Positions 25,080 to 37,363 of a stretch of 64,000 bases of DNA are shown piece by piece (the stretch's first letter is position 1; every line of letters starts with the position of its first letter). The DNA is from Jacaranda mimosifolia (Eukaryota; Streptophyta; Magnoliopsida; Lamiales; Bignoniaceae). The position numbers and the translations under genes are program-made. Location of the stretch: NCBI GenBank assembly GCA_018894105.1, contig CM032125.1, forward strand, positions 32,969,032-33,033,031, in the 5' to 3' direction. Below the pieces are notes generated by a model. The model worked only from the letters and a program-made list of their open reading frames with translations. It was not told the origin of the DNA and made no database searches.

Positions 25080-26673
25080 GAGTGGACGAAGAAAAGATGC
25101 GAAAGTTCAAACATGCATTGAGTCATCCAACTAATAAGATAATTAGGAATCTAGAAGCAGGAATAATGACTCGATCAAAAGCAAAAGATCATGATACCGG
25201 TAATATTGTCCTTTTATCACTCATGGAACCTGTTGATCTGCATGAAGCACTAAATGACAGGTACTAGAAAGATGCAATGAAGGAAGAACTTTCCCAGTTT
25301 GAGAAAAATAATGAGTGGAACTTGGTAAAAAGGCCTATGGACAAAACAATCATTGGAACCAAGTGGGTATTTCGAAACAAACTAGATGAAAAAGGAATCA
25401 TGGAAAGAAACAAGGCAAGACTTGTTGCAAAATGATATTCCCAACAAGAAGGTACCAATTTTGATGAAACATATGCACCGTTGCACGATTAGAGTCAATC
25501 CGCATGTTACTTGCATATGCGTCATACAAAAATTTCACTCTCTTCCAAATGGATGTTAAAAGTGCATTTTTTGAGTGGTTTATTAAAGAAGAAGTTTATG
25601 TCAAACAACCACCAGGATCTAAAAATGTAGATTTTCCCAATCACGTCTTTAAACTATCTAAAGCCTTATATGGTTTAAAACAAGCCTCTAAGGCTTGGTA
25701 CGAAAGGCTAAGCACTTTTCTTCTCTTAAAGGGATTTTCCATGGACACCATTGACATAACTCTTTTTATAAAAAAAGTTGACAATGAAATGTTAATAGTA
25801 CAAATTTATGTAGATGATATCATATTTGGTGGTACTAAAAATTTTCTTTGTGAAGAATTTACAGGTTCCATGAAAAGAGAGTTTGAAATGAGTCTCATGG
25901 GAGAACTAAACTTCTTCCTGGGACTGCAAATCAAATGAAGTTCCACAGGGATATTCAAATGCCAAAAGAAATACACAAGGGAGCTACTCAACAAATATGG
26001 AATGGAAAATTGTAAGGAGATGTCGGTTCTTATGGCACCAAATACCAACCTGGAAGTTGATCCAGAAGAACAAGGAGTTGACGAAACAATATACTGAGGA
26101 ATCATTGGTAGTTTACTCTACCTCACTGCAAATAGACCAGACACTCTATTCTCAACAACCTTGTGTGCCCGGTTCTAAACTTATCCAAAGGAATCCCATC
26201 TTTGAGCGGTCAAACAAATATTAAGATACTTAAAGGGATCTCCTCATATCAGTATCTGGTATCCTCGCTCAAAATATTTCTCTCTTGTTGGATATTTTGA
26301 TGCTGATTATGCCGACTGCAAGATCAATTGAAAAAGTACCACTGGAACTTGTCAATTTCTTGGAGAAAGGTTGGTCAGTTGGTGTAGCAAAAAACAAAGT
26401 ATTGTGGCTCTATCAACTACTGAAGCAAAATATATGGTGCTTGGAAATTGCTGCACCCAAATTCTCTAGATGAAACAAACTTTCCAATATTACAATATGA
26501 ATTTCTTTGACATACCCATTAAATGTGATAATACTAGTGCAATTAGTATTACAAAAAATCATGTTCATTATTCCAAAACAAAACACATAGAAATAAGGCA
26601 CCATTTCATAAAAGATCATGTGACTAGTGGTGTTATCTGCCTAAATTATGTGGAAACTAAGTTCCAATTATAG
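25080..26673 (+). pseudogene. Copia reverse transcriptase and RNase H remnant
   Basis: Reverse transcriptase motifs in order: WVFRNKLDEKG, KARLVAK followed by a stop, FQMDVKSAFF, VFKLSKALYGLKQASKAWY and the catalytic YVDDIIFG at about 25807-25830, with the longest open stretch at 25504-25938. RNase H motifs GYFDADYADCK and ALSTTEAKYM occur in shifted frames, and the C-terminal part (KCDNTSAISITKN, HYSKTKHIEIRHHF) is open at 26470-26673. Many stops separate them. Confidence 0.92.
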
Positions 26674-27225
26674 CACATATCTTTATTAAAGCCATTTCTG
26701 ACAAACGTTTTAACTTTCTTAAGAAACAAATGGGCATAATTTCTTCTCCCATCGAAATTTAAAATTCTAGAATACTTGTGCCCGTTATGATTATTAACCA
26801 TTTTTTGATGCTGAAAGGGGAGATGGCCAATGCTGGAACTTTCTGATATAAATTCCTATTTCAAAGCTTAGTGTCTATTTTTTGAATTTTTTTGATAAAG
26901 TATAACATCTCTTCTGTTTTGTCTCATTTTGATCCAACAACTAATTTAAGTTTTGCTAAGATTGGTTATCTCTTCTGTTATGCATTCTGATGTTTACTAA
27001 GTGAATTGTGGAATATTATCTTGTTATGCATTATGATGATTATGTTGTTCATCGCTATACCCTAATTTTGCTCATTCCTCTAATTATTCATTAACTGTGG
27101 ATAATCTTCTTTAAAAGTTTGAACTAGCTTTTTTAGGGGAAGATACTTTTCTTCACCACAACTTATAGTCAGGGGGAGCTTGAACTCAGGGAAAGCAACT
27201 TATCTATGCAAATGGATCATAATCA

Positions 27226-27238
27226 AGAAGGGAGAGAT
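27226..27238 (+). other. Polypurine tract of the copia element
   Basis: AAGAAGGGAGAGA directly precedes the right LTR (TATTGGGATC). Other purine tracts lie at about 26815, 27135 and 27171. Confidence 0.7.
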
Positions 27239-27585
27239 TATTGGGATCTCCTCAAGATAAGTTTTGATAATGATCCTTTTGCAATGAAATCTTGATTAAC
27301 AAATCTTATTCCATATTGTAGTTTATTGTAAATAAGAAAAATATTCAATGGATTCAATACCACAAAATCCACAATTTGTTTGCCTAAATCCTGGCCTAAG
27401 AAAAGGAAGTAACAATAATCATCCAGAAGTATAAAAGGAAAGTGATTGTTGGAACTTCTACATGGAAACCTACATATTGAAGAAGGAAAGATATCGTTGA
27501 AAGACAAGATCAAATCAAGAGTCTTCTATTTAAACAAAAGATTCCATAAGATAAATTATTAAGCCTTTCTCAAAGTTCAGAACTC
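27239..27585 (+). repeat. 3' LTR of the copia element, partial
   Basis: Matches the first 349 bases of the 5' LTR, starting TATTGGGATCTCC (second base changed). Similarity stops at CAGAACTC. Confidence 0.85.
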
Positions 27586-27832
27586 AAAGCTACTCTCAAA
27601 ATGCAGTTGAAATCTGCTCAGACGCAATGGCTTCCCTGCAGAAAGATTAGAGAAAAAATTCATGCTTGATTCTATGGAATTATTGGTCTAAGAGATAAGT
27701 CCTTGCTTGATGCCTCCTGCCCTCGAACCTTAGCTCTTAAACAATATCTTAATAGAAAATGGTCTTCAATAAAGCAAGTCGAATTGTGGAACACAATTAC
27801 GGGGAAGTGGTTCAGAATCAGTAGAATTAGCA
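27586..27832. other. Unassigned stretch after the partial LTR
   Basis: Could be LTR sequence deleted from the left LTR or unrelated DNA. A plus-strand open frame here does not resemble a known protein to me. Confidence 0.35.
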
Positions 27833-28929
27833 AGGTTGGCAGCATGGTTCGCAGGAACGGTCGTGGGGAATGGAACGGAAGCTACCATTCCAGTTCCATT
27901 GCAATGTCGCGGAACGGTCGCGGGGGTTCCATGTATTTTACAATTAAAATACTTAAAAATTTAAATTTTTTTAAAAAATATTAAAACATGTAAAAATGTC
28001 TATTAGCTTTTATATTATGTATTTTGCATTATTTTGAATACCAAATAGAATACATTAACATTTGTAATGATCTAATAATAGTTAAATTTTTTCTAAAATC
28101 ATTTTATTTAAGTTCATATATAGTTTAACCATAAACATTATATTTTCTTTATAAAGATTTAAACTTTTTTTTTAATCGAAACAAAAAAAAAAACTCTATA
28201 TTAATTCTTTGTAAATTATTTCTCCTTTATGAATTTGATTTATTTAAATTTATATATAATTAAAAATATAATATTTCAAAATTATTACATAAAAAAAATT
28301 ATTATTATATTTCCATCTAAATATTTTAAGTTAATATAATCATGATACTTAAATTATTTACAATAAATTTAATAAGTATATATAGATTATTAATAAGTTT
28401 CATATTTAAAAACTAGAAAAACAATCTAAATATAATTTTAAATAAAAAAAATAGTAAAGCAACATGTTAAATAAAGCAAGACAGAAGACATAAAAGAATA
28501 TTAAAAGAAAAGAATAGAAAATAAAAAGAAAAAGTGCTTCAATGTCGTCTTCTTCGCCGTGCCTTCTGAGCTTTCTTTTCCTCTTCCCTTCCCTCGTCAG
28601 TCGCCACCAGAAAAACGTGAAAACCTTATGGTCGATAATTGACAATGATCCCCACCACCAAGGCCGTCCCTCATTCAACCAAGGCAATGCCCACAACCAC
28701 CGCACCGAAAGTAAAGAAGTGAGACCTGAACCGGGCCGTTCCGTACTGTTAGGCGGTGATAATCCGAAAAATCGGATTGGAACGGTGTTTTGGCCGATTA
28801 ATCGGAGTGTGGCGGTCGATCCAAAAGCATAGCCGTTCAGGACCGATGTGCCGGAACCACGACCTCCGTTCCGGTTCCAAAACCGCCGTTCCAGTCGATT
28901 TCGCAGGTCCGACGAACCATGGTTGGCAA
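27833..28929. mobile_element. GC-ended inverted-repeat element, possibly hAT-like
   Basis: Both ends are GC-rich and related in inverted orientation: left GGTTGGCAGCATGGTTCGCA, right (inverted) TTTGCCAACCATGGTTCG. Both continue into phrases built from GGAACGG/CCGTTCC. The middle, about 27940-28540, is AT-rich. No transposase recognised; the 183-codon minus-strand frame here has no recognisable domain. Target duplication not found, so ends are approximate. Confidence 0.5.
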
Positions 28930-29290
28930 AGTAATACTTATCTTTTTCATTTAGCATAAGTATGTGCGTTCACTAGTTGATCAGTTGTAGTTTAAAGAAA
29001 ATGATCCGTAGAAAAGAGTTATAATGATATAATACAAATAAGTTGAGAATGATGTAATATGGAATTATGTAGATTAGAAGATTTTGTGAACATAGCTATA
29101 ATCTTGCATGAACATTTAGAACTTGTTAACTATAGTATATAATAGGGCAGATGAACACTTCCCTCATCATCTTTCTATATGATGATAATTTTCTTTTATG
29201 AAGTGTTTTCTGTTTAAAGAAAAACATCTTTGCTTTGAAATTCATGTTCATCATGTTTATGGAAAATTTTCAATTTCAGAAAATTGTACA
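28930..29290. other. 3' flank of RLP remnant 5
   Basis: Matches 33860-34200 (TTCACTAGTTGATCAGTTGTAG and on), the 3' flank of RLP copy 3. No gene. Confidence 0.55.
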
Positions 29291-29576
29291 CGTTATTACT
29301 TGAAAGATCCAAATTAACTAAGTACATTGAATTTGTACTGTAATCCCGCTCCACTCTTTCCATCACTTGATGCAACCTCTCACTATACATGATTTAGCTG
29401 AAAATGTATTGCTCAGTCCCTTGACCATGCTAAAGAAAATTCAAATTTTGGAGGTATTTTTCAATCCACTCGGTCAACTTATTATCTCAAACATCAAGAA
29501 CTATTAACTATGTGCAATTTTTTAAAGTAGAAGGAAGCTGCCCTGTGAGACTGTTATTGTTCAGGTGTAACCACTG

Positions 29577-30075
29577 TGTTGGAGCACAGCGGAAGCAATT
29601 TATGACCGATATTTAATTTATCAGGAGTTCACAAATCACACTCACAAATTTGATGACAAAAATAATACCCGACAGATAGAAAAATAAAACAGACATAGAT
29701 TTACATGGTTCGGCGAATTCCGCCTACCTCCACGGGAGTTTTCTTCTTCAATTATGATAGAAATTTACCAGTGCAAGCCAATCTTGAATTTGACATGCCC
29801 AAACTTAAGCCAAAAAACCCTTGTACAACCACTATCATAACTACCAAAGAGATACTCACTCCATCCTTTTGTATTGCCCCACTCGTACTCACAATAACTA
29901 CCCCATGAGTATCATATCATGAGTTCCATCCTCTTTGTAAAAGAATCAAATAAATGCCTCTATTTATAATAGAAAATTGCTTGACTACTTTACCTAGAAC
30001 TAGAAAACCCAATACAAGAAGGAGTCATAATTCTAGTCAAACTTGGTCTCTCGATAACCGAGTCAAATCCTAATA
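29577..30075 (-). repeat. Left LTR of the non-autonomous element
   Basis: 499 bp, the 3' LTR in the element's own orientation. Terminal CA has become TA at the inner end. Confidence 0.9.
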
Positions 30076-30787
30076 ATCTCCACCTTGACGAGGTTTCTCA
30101 TCTCAGCAATTGTTCATAACTCCATCGCAAACCAAATTCCATTGGCCTTCAAAGATACCACTGCACATGCTGAATTAGTAAGGTCTTGGCTCTAACTAAC
30201 TCATCCCGGCCAATGCACATGTACAACTTAATGTGTGACTTTCAGGACTCCACCTTCAGTGAATATTCACAACCTTTGGAATCCTACTGGCTCAAGGAAA
30301 TTAGATTCTTTCGTGTCTTTAGGGCATATGTCACACCACCTAAAGTACGAACCTCTCCTACAACTATTTTGATTTTCTCCACTCCAATACCCATGACTCT
30401 CCAAGTAGAATCATCGTACAAAGACAAATTATCTGTCTTCCATGATTGAAGTGAATAAAAAATAATTCTCTATGGAGCAAACATGCATTAAGCATCCAAA
30501 ATCCAAAATCTATTGATCTCCACAACATTAATAATAATGTTGTCCGCAATACAAAGTCAAATCTTCCCGCTGTAAATCCTTCATATCGGTCGGCTTCTCC
30601 TACCTTCCCTTCAACACCACTGCTAAGCCTTGTTGAATTAGGAGATCCTCCACCCTTCCTTGCCAAAGAGTGAAATTCCCTTTGTCATCAAAGTTTTGAA
30701 CCGTGAAGTAATTTGCTAATAACACTGCCCATCCCTGAAAAATTAAATCTCAACTTACAACCCCAACCAAAAGCTCCGATACCAGTT

Positions 30788-31292
30788 TGTTGGAGCAAAG
30801 CGGAAGCAATTTAGGCACGAGATTAATTTATTAGGAATCCACAAATCACACTTACAAATTTGATGACAAAAATAATACCCGACAGATAGAAAAATAAAAC
30901 AGACACAGATTTACGTGGTTTGGCAAATTCTGCCTACCTCCACGGGAGTTTTCTTTCTTCAATTATGATAGAATTTTACCAGTACAAGCCAATCCTGAAT
31001 TTGACATGCCCAAACTCAAGCCAAAAAACCCTTGTTCAACCACTATCATAACTACCAAAGAGATACTCACTCAACCCTTTTGTATTGCCCCACTCGTACT
31101 CACAATAATTACCCCATGAGTATCATTTCATGAGTTCCATGAGTGTCCTCTCTGTAGAGTAATCAAATAGATACCTCTATTTATAATAGAAAATTGCTTG
31201 ACTACTTTATCTAGAACTAGAAAACCCAATACAAGAAGGAGTCCTAATTCTAGTCAAACTTGGTCTCTCGATAACCAAGTCAAATCCTAACA
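30788..31292 (-). repeat. Right LTR of the non-autonomous element
   Basis: 505 bp, the 5' LTR in the element's own orientation. Close match to the left LTR with a few percent differences by eye. Confidence 0.9.
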
Positions 31293-32066
31293 CACTGCAA
31301 TGAGTAAGCTCCTCCAATGAAGTTTGGAATGAACCCTGAAAGCTCATTGGATGATAATCTCTAGACTGTTAGTTCTTGTAAGTTGGCCAATAGTTTGGAA
31401 GATTGCTTGATAAAAGAATTTCTGTGAAATCTAGATATTGCAAAGCTTTCATTTTGCATAATGATTTAGGTATTGATCCCTCAATGTGATGGATGGATAA
31501 ATCTAACATAGTCAAATTTATGAAATAAAGCCATTTTGGCATAGTTCCTGAAAAGCTAGAGTTGTATGCATCCAAGAGCATGAGTGCTTTTGGTTTTAAG
31601 GCCATTATGGAAACTGACCTTCAATTTTACAAGATTTCATATATAGTTTTTCTAATTGAAAAGGAGGTACCCAATCAAATCCCACATTAAAATTGGTCAA
31701 GTTATTCCTGATTCAAACGATTTTTAACTTTGAGAGAATAGCAAAGGGATCCTGATCAAAAGTGTGCGATTGAAGAGGAATTAAAAGATAGAAAAATGGT
31801 CTCAAGATTTGGCAGTCGTCCTGAAAAACATGGAATTTTGCCACTCAGTAGATTATAATGAGGCTGCAAAAGATGTAGGAAGAAGACCAATAAATGCATG
31901 ATATGAAAGATCAAGATAATTTATAAATTGCTTGAGTTCACCAGTCTGGCTCTTCAGGCGAAGGACCAATAAATTCATTAAAACTGAATTAATCTAGTCT
32001 ATCTAAATTTGCTAATCCAAGTTTTTAGAAAGTCCTGAAATTCAGTACCTGAACTAAATCTTTTGA

Positions 32067-33432
32067 TCAAGATTAAAGCTATAATTTTGTAGTAAGTGAA
32101 ATACAATCACACCTTCAAAAGAAATAGCTATTTAATTATAACTAGTGATCGTTATTGTTAATGTAGAATTAATCAACTAATAATTTCCACACTGATCATT
32201 GACTTGGACTGGAGTACTCTATATATCCCTTTTATGCTTAATTGGGTCAAGTTATAATATACATTCTTTTGGTCTTTCTTTTCAACGCATGCCAAGCATT
32301 TCAATTTAATTTATGAAAGATGCAGAAAATTCAAACTATAGTGGAGCAACTTTTTGTTAATTTATATTACAATTAGTAGACCTAGCTTCATGTTTCACAT
32401 AATTCCATGTTTCACAGGTTGAGTTCAATTTCTATGAGTTAAATGATACTCCATTAGTCCACTCATGAAGAGGAATTACTTTTATATTCAGACTTCTCTG
32501 AATCCCAATAGATTTTAAGTCTCTTGGAGAGTATATGTTAATTATATATTTTACAAGTCATTATGATCATCTCAATGACGTTAATAGCTAAAATTACAGA
32601 TGGTTTTAAAATGTAAACTATGAAATATTAAAAAAAATATTAAATTTTTAATTAAATTAGAGAGTGTTCGAATGGGCTTATAAGCTTCTCAAAATATCTT
32701 ATAATACGTTTGAAAGCTTATAAAATGTTAGAAAGTATTTGGTTTTTTTTTTTTTTAAAGAAGAGCTTATAAATTTCTAAAATAAGATGTTATGATCTTA
32801 TAAGCTCTTTCTAAAAAAATAAGGAGATCCTAACTTATTATCAAGATCTTAATAATCTCTTTTAATTTTAACTAATTTTTATTGCAACGTCTTCATTACT
32901 AGCATCTTACAAGCTCTAAAATGTTATTTTATCCAAGCACTTTAATAATTTATTTTAAAAATAAAATTTAGTATTTTATAAATTTCAAAAACATCTTATA
33001 GAATGTAAAAGCTCATAAGATCTTTTAAATATAGGTTAACCAAATATTGGCTAAGCTATATTTTTGGGGAAAAAAAAGAAGTGGGCTTCTTGGATTAACT
33101 TGTGGAGAAGTGGGTTCAATTAAACGAAATCAAATTTAAAAATTATGGAAGGGATGTCATTATTCAGTGTAGATGTCAATGCAAAACCGAGATATCAGCA
33201 TATGTGCTATTATTTTAATTGATATTTCAGAAGTCGCTTTCATTGTTTTCCAATTTTACGTATTCACATTTCTCTAAGTATCTCATTGAAAACAGAAATG
33301 ATTTGATATGAATTATACAATTTCTTTTGTTAAGATTTCTTTCTATGTCCGTAGTAATTAAGCTGGTCATCGCATCAAATGATACTGAGGAAAACGAAAT
33401 TACTTTTATATTTAGAGTTCTTTGAATTTTTT
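32067..33432. other. 5' flank of RLP remnant 5
   Basis: 32090-32580 matches 41640-42170, the flank of another RLP fragment, so both derive from one RLP subfamily. A stretch at about 32665-33040 begins TGTTCGAATGGGCTTATAAG and may be a decayed MITE. No gene. Confidence 0.45.
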
Positions 33433-33769
33433 GGGGCCCATTTGGTTATGTTTTCATTTTTTTTTTATTTTTAGTATTTTCAAAATTTAAAAAGGTAATT
33501 CGAGAAAAATAGTTGAAAATGAGTTTGTGTATATTTGAATAGATTGTTTGAAAAATAATGATTACGTATAATTTAGTAGATTGTAATAGAGATAGATATA
33601 TAGTAAAATGGAGAGGGAGAGGGAGAGGGAGAGGGAGAAAATATATAGGTTATTGTGAGAAGAGAAATGAAAACATATCGAGTTAAACTTTGTATAAATT
33701 AATGTGTTTCAATTATCAAATAGTAGAAAATGTAAAAATGTCATTTGAGAATAAAATCAAACAGGCACC
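33433..33769. mobile_element. MITE, GGCCCATTTGGTT family
   Basis: Ends GGGGCCCATTTGGTTATG and, inverted, GGTGCCTGTTTGATTTTATT. Related to the MITEs at 4181 and 16361. A GGGAGA repeat (about 33611-33637) lies inside. Confidence 0.65.
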
Positions 33770-34483
33770 AAGAGATTTTTTTCTATCAAAAATTGAGTAA
33801 AAGTAAACTAAGAAATTATTAGAAAAAATTCTATTTAAGTAATTTTTTTCTTTTAATTTTGCTTAAGCATGTGTATTCACTAGTTGATCAGTTGTAGTTA
33901 AGGAAAATGATCAATAGAAAAGAGTAATTGTGATCATTTATTAATTAGAGAAAAAGATGTTGAGGATTATGTAGTATAAAATAATATATAGATTAGACGT
34001 TTTTGTAAAAAATGCTAGTAGTCTTGCATGAAAATTAGAACTCCAATATATAATAGTGCAGATAGACACTTTTCTCATTATCTTTTTATATGCTGCAAAT
34101 TTTCTTTTATAGGGATTTTTTTTTTTTGGCTTAAAGGGGAAAATATTTGCTTTAAGATTTATGCTCATCTCGTCCATGGAAACTATTCAAACTTAGAAAA
34201 TTGCATTCTGCTTCTGAGTAGAGCTTTGGAGGAGAGGGATTCGAATCCATCCATGCCTGATAATTGAAAGTACACTGTTATTTATAAAAGCTATAGAGCA
34301 AATAGAAGAGTAGCTATTGCTCACATATACTCACAAATACAATATCTAAGGCTGCAATATATAACTTGAACCCACAAATTGCAGCTTATGATAACATAAA
34401 GAAATACCACACAAACTAAAGAAGGAAAAAAAAAATATTTTGTCAATAGCTATGTATTCTTATTACTTGGAAACCCACACAGT
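33770..34483. other. 3' flank of RLP copy 3
   Basis: Conserved with the 3' flanks of the other RLP copies (GTACACTGTTATTTATAAA and TTGCAGCTTATGATAACATA). No gene. Confidence 0.5.
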
Positions 34484-37339
34484 TCATGACCTCAATATTT
34501 TGCGAATTACCTTTTCTACAAACTGAAAATAAACTTGCCTCCAACTGCTCATGAAAACCAGGACTCCAATGACACCCCAAAATCCCGTGGCAAAGCCACT
34601 TATTACAACTCCATAAAAGTATATCTTTTCAGCTTTGTCTCCTCCATCTGCTTCTCCTTGATTCTCAATATTTGGGAATTTGGATTCTCCATCATCAAGA
34701 CATTTCTTCAATAATGGAGCTCCACAGAGTCCAAGATTCCCATCATAAATTGAAGGGTCATCAAGAGTTTGGAGTTGATTCCCTGTGGGAATTTGTCCAG
34801 ATAAATTATTATGTGACAAGTTCAAATGACTTAGAGAACTCAAATTTGACAAGTTGTCTGGAATTTTTCCAAATAAATTGTTGCTTGAAAGATCAAGAGA
34901 TTCCAATGATTTCAAGTTTCCAATCTTTTCAAGAATTTTTCCTCCCAAATGATTGTGTGACAAATTGAGACCAACCAAGGCAGAAAGATTTGTCAGCTCT
35001 GAAGGAATTTCTCCATCTAAATTATTACTTGAAAGATCCAAATTGACTAAGTACCTTGAATTACTGGTGTACTCCAGCTCTACTCCTTTCTTGATACAAC
35101 CTTTCATTGAGTGATTCACTCCACACAATGCGAGGTTTATTAACCATGCCCAAGAGAATGCCGAAGCAGGGTGGAATCTTTCCAGTCAACTTATTGTTAA
35201 CAAGGGACAATACTTGAAGTCTGGACAGTCGACAAAACGAATAAGGAATCGTTCCATAAAACCCATTATTCCTTAATATAAGAAAATTTAGATGCAAGAG
35301 ATATTTTCCAATCCATTCGGGTAACTTTCCAGTTAAGTTATTATCTCCAACATCCAAAACTATTAAATTTGTGCAATTCTTTAAAGTAGAAGGAAGTTGG
35401 CCTGTAAGACTGTTATTGTTCAAATGTAACCACCGCAATGAGTGAGCTCTACCAATGGAATTTGGAATGAGCCCTGAAAGCCTATTGGATGATAATCTCA
35501 CGACTATTAGTTCTTGTAAGTTGGCCCAACAGTCTGGAAGATTGCCTGACAAGTAGTTTTCGGAGAGATCTAGATCTTGCAAATCTTTCATTTCACATAA
35601 TGCTTTTGATATTGACCCTTCAATATAGTTATTGGATAAATTTATCCGAGTCAAATTTATGAAAGGAAACCTTTTTGGCAGTGTTCCTAAAATGCTACAA
35701 TTAGACATATACAAGGACTTGAGTGCCTTTTGTGTTTGAAGCCATTGAGGAAACTGATGACCTTCAATTTTGCAAGATCTCATATCCAAAACTTCTAGTT
35801 GAAAAGGAGGCACCCAATCAAGCCCCACATGGAAATTGATCATGGTAGAACTTAAGTCAAGGTATTTTAACTTTGAGTGGGTAGCAAAGTGAGCCTCAGA
35901 AAGTGCACCATTGAAGGAATTGAAAGATAAAATAATGCTCTCAAGATTTGATAGTTGTCCTAAACAAACTGGAATTTCCCCACTCAGTGAATTGAAAGAT
36001 AAATCAATCATCTCAAGATTTGATAGTTGTCCTAAAGAAACTGGAATTTCCCCACTTAGTGAATTGAAAGATAAATCAATCCTCTCAAGATTTGATAGTT
36101 GTTCAAAAGAAACTGGAATTTCACCACTCAGTTGATTATAATGAAGCAATAAAACTCTCAAAGCTCTCAATTTCCCAAGAGATGTAGGAATAGGACCTCT
36201 GAATGCATTATTTGAAAGATCTAGATAATTTAATTGCTTGACTTCACCAATCTCTTCAGGCAAAGGACCATGAAATTCATTACCTTTCAACTCTAGTGTA
36301 TCCAATTTACTAATCCAGCACCTTGATAAGTTTTTCAGGAGTCCTGAGATCTCACCATAAAAGTCATTACCGTAAAGATACAATGACTTCAACCGGCATT
36401 TATTAGAGAGGAGTTCAGATATCCAATCTGCTTTATGGTGAAGCGAGTTCGACCCAAGGTTGAGATGAATAAGATTCCTTAAAGTAAGAAGATGAGGGCT
36501 AGAAGACCTATAATTGTTGCTAGATAGATCAAGGACTTTTAGTGAAGTCATATTATGGAGAAAGCAAGGAAATTCCCCATCAAATGAGTTGGAACTCAAA
36601 TCTAGGTGTTGGATATTAGCAAGAAATGAAGAATTCACACAGGCATGGGGTGGATGAGTGTTATCAAGTCCACTATAAGACAGGCGCAACACTTCTATAG
36701 AAGGAAGCATGTTGAGTACCTGAAATAAATCTTTAGTTCGACTCAGGTTGATATAACTCATATCAAGATACTCAAGTGATGAAAGATTTGAAGCCCACAT
36801 GAGATCATCAACTTTCAGAGACCATCCCCCCCACAGATCAAGTATGTGCAAGGTTGACAGGTTGCCAAGATTGCGTGGGACAACACCGCTAAAGTTTGCA
36901 AAAGAGAAATTAAGATACTGCAGCTGCTTCATTGAACTAATAAATGCAGGAATTGGGTTGAGCTGAAAATTATTGCAACTCAAGTCTAGGTAGCTCAGAT
37001 CCTCAATTCCAGCAAGGAAGAATCAAGTTGCTTACTTAGCAACCTGTTACGAGAGCTGGGGTCATAAAAGTATTCATCAGTATTTCTAAGATCAAGCCTG
37101 ACAACATTTCGAGTGATTTTGTTGCAAATGACACCTTGCCAAGTGCAACAATCTTTGGTTGATCTCCATGATGATAATCTATTGAAATGATCTGTAAGGC
37201 TTGCTTTGAACTTTAGGAGAGCTTTCCTCTCCCCTGCTTTGCATCCATAAGTTGTGTTTTCTCCACAACAGAAAATTGCAAACTCCATAATGATTAAGAA
37301 GATGATGAAATGGAGAATGGGAGAAGATATCTTCCCCAT
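34484..37339 (-). pseudogene. RLP copy 3: best preserved, two frameshifts
   Basis: Start MGKISSPILHF at 37339, stop at 34484, about 953 residues if the frame were continuous. Order: signal peptide; LRRNT cap (ERKALLKFKASL, DCCTWQGV); LRRs; island with KGVELEYT; last LRRs; linker NIENQGEADGGDKAEK; membrane helix GVVISGFATGFWGVIG; tail RKILRS; no kinase. Two deletions break it. One base is missing at 37000/37001, where the sister copy reads LELRNLSYLDLS. Five bases are missing at 35090/35091, within LHQVMKGV. No in-frame stop occurs otherwise over about 640 codons (35061-36983). It has two extra LRRs from a local triplication. The single-base lesion could be a sequencing error; the 5-bp one is less likely to be. 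Confidence 0.93.
35917..36132 (-). repeat. 72-bp tandem triplication of one LRR
   Basis: Three in-frame units, 35917-35988, 35989-36060 and 36061-36132, each encoding one 24-residue repeat of the form GEIPVSLGQLSNLExIDLSF. RLP copies 1 and 2 have one unit at this place. Units differ at only a few bases, so the expansion is recent. Confidence 0.95.
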
Positions 37340-37363
37340 ATTAAAAACAGTAATATATATCAA

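Larger units (their letters stand above)
21349..27585 (+). mobile_element. Ty1/copia retrotransposon, SIRE-like, degraded
   Basis: Two direct LTRs (21349-22065; 27239 onward), a primer-binding site, then gag, protease, integrase, reverse transcriptase and RNase H in copia order on the plus strand. All reading frames are broken by stops and frameshifts. The first 349 bases of the LTRs differ at roughly 20 sites by eye, so the element is not recent. After 27585 the right LTR no longer matches the left, and no 5-bp target duplication matching GTAAC was found, so its right end is lost or rearranged. Several GGGGAG purine tracts between RNase H and the LTR are typical of the SIRE lineage; lineage is inference. 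Confidence 0.92.
29577..31292 (-). mobile_element. Non-autonomous Ty1/copia relative, 1.7 kb
   Basis: Two LTRs (29577-30075, 30788-31292) starting TGTTGGAGCA and ending CCTAACA or CCTAATA on the plus strand. Perfect 5-bp target duplication CACTG at 29572-29576 and 31293-31297. The element points minus: the primer-binding site (TGGTATCGGAGCTT, 30771-30784) follows the right-hand LTR and the purine tract AAGGTGGAGAT (30076-30086) precedes the left-hand one. The 712-bp inside keeps a piece of a copia protease region on the minus strand: WILDA-stop-CM, then WRVMGIGVEKIKI, VRTLGGV and RKNLIS. No integrase or reverse transcriptase, so it would move only with outside help. Confidence 0.93.
29291..32066 (-). 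pseudogene. RLP remnant 5, split by a retroelement
   Basis: RLP-like sequence without membrane end or start: 29291-29576 and 31293-32066, joined once the element at 29577-31292 is removed. The longest readable piece (31369-31605) gives GTMPKWLYFINLTMLDLS and SLCKMKALQYLDF. The C-terminal linker and helix codons are missing, since the 3' flank jumps straight into the island region near 29291. Many indels are present. The right end stops at the place equivalent to KDLFQVL. Confidence 0.85.

Noticed and set aside
28406..28957. 183-residue minus-strand frame
   Set aside because: It overlaps the GC-rich end and AT-rich middle of an inverted-repeat element; no recognisable domain, and its hydrophobic end is a translated AT run.
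29705..30449. Frames inside the small copia-like element
   Set aside because: They lie in the LTR or are antisense to the protease remnant.
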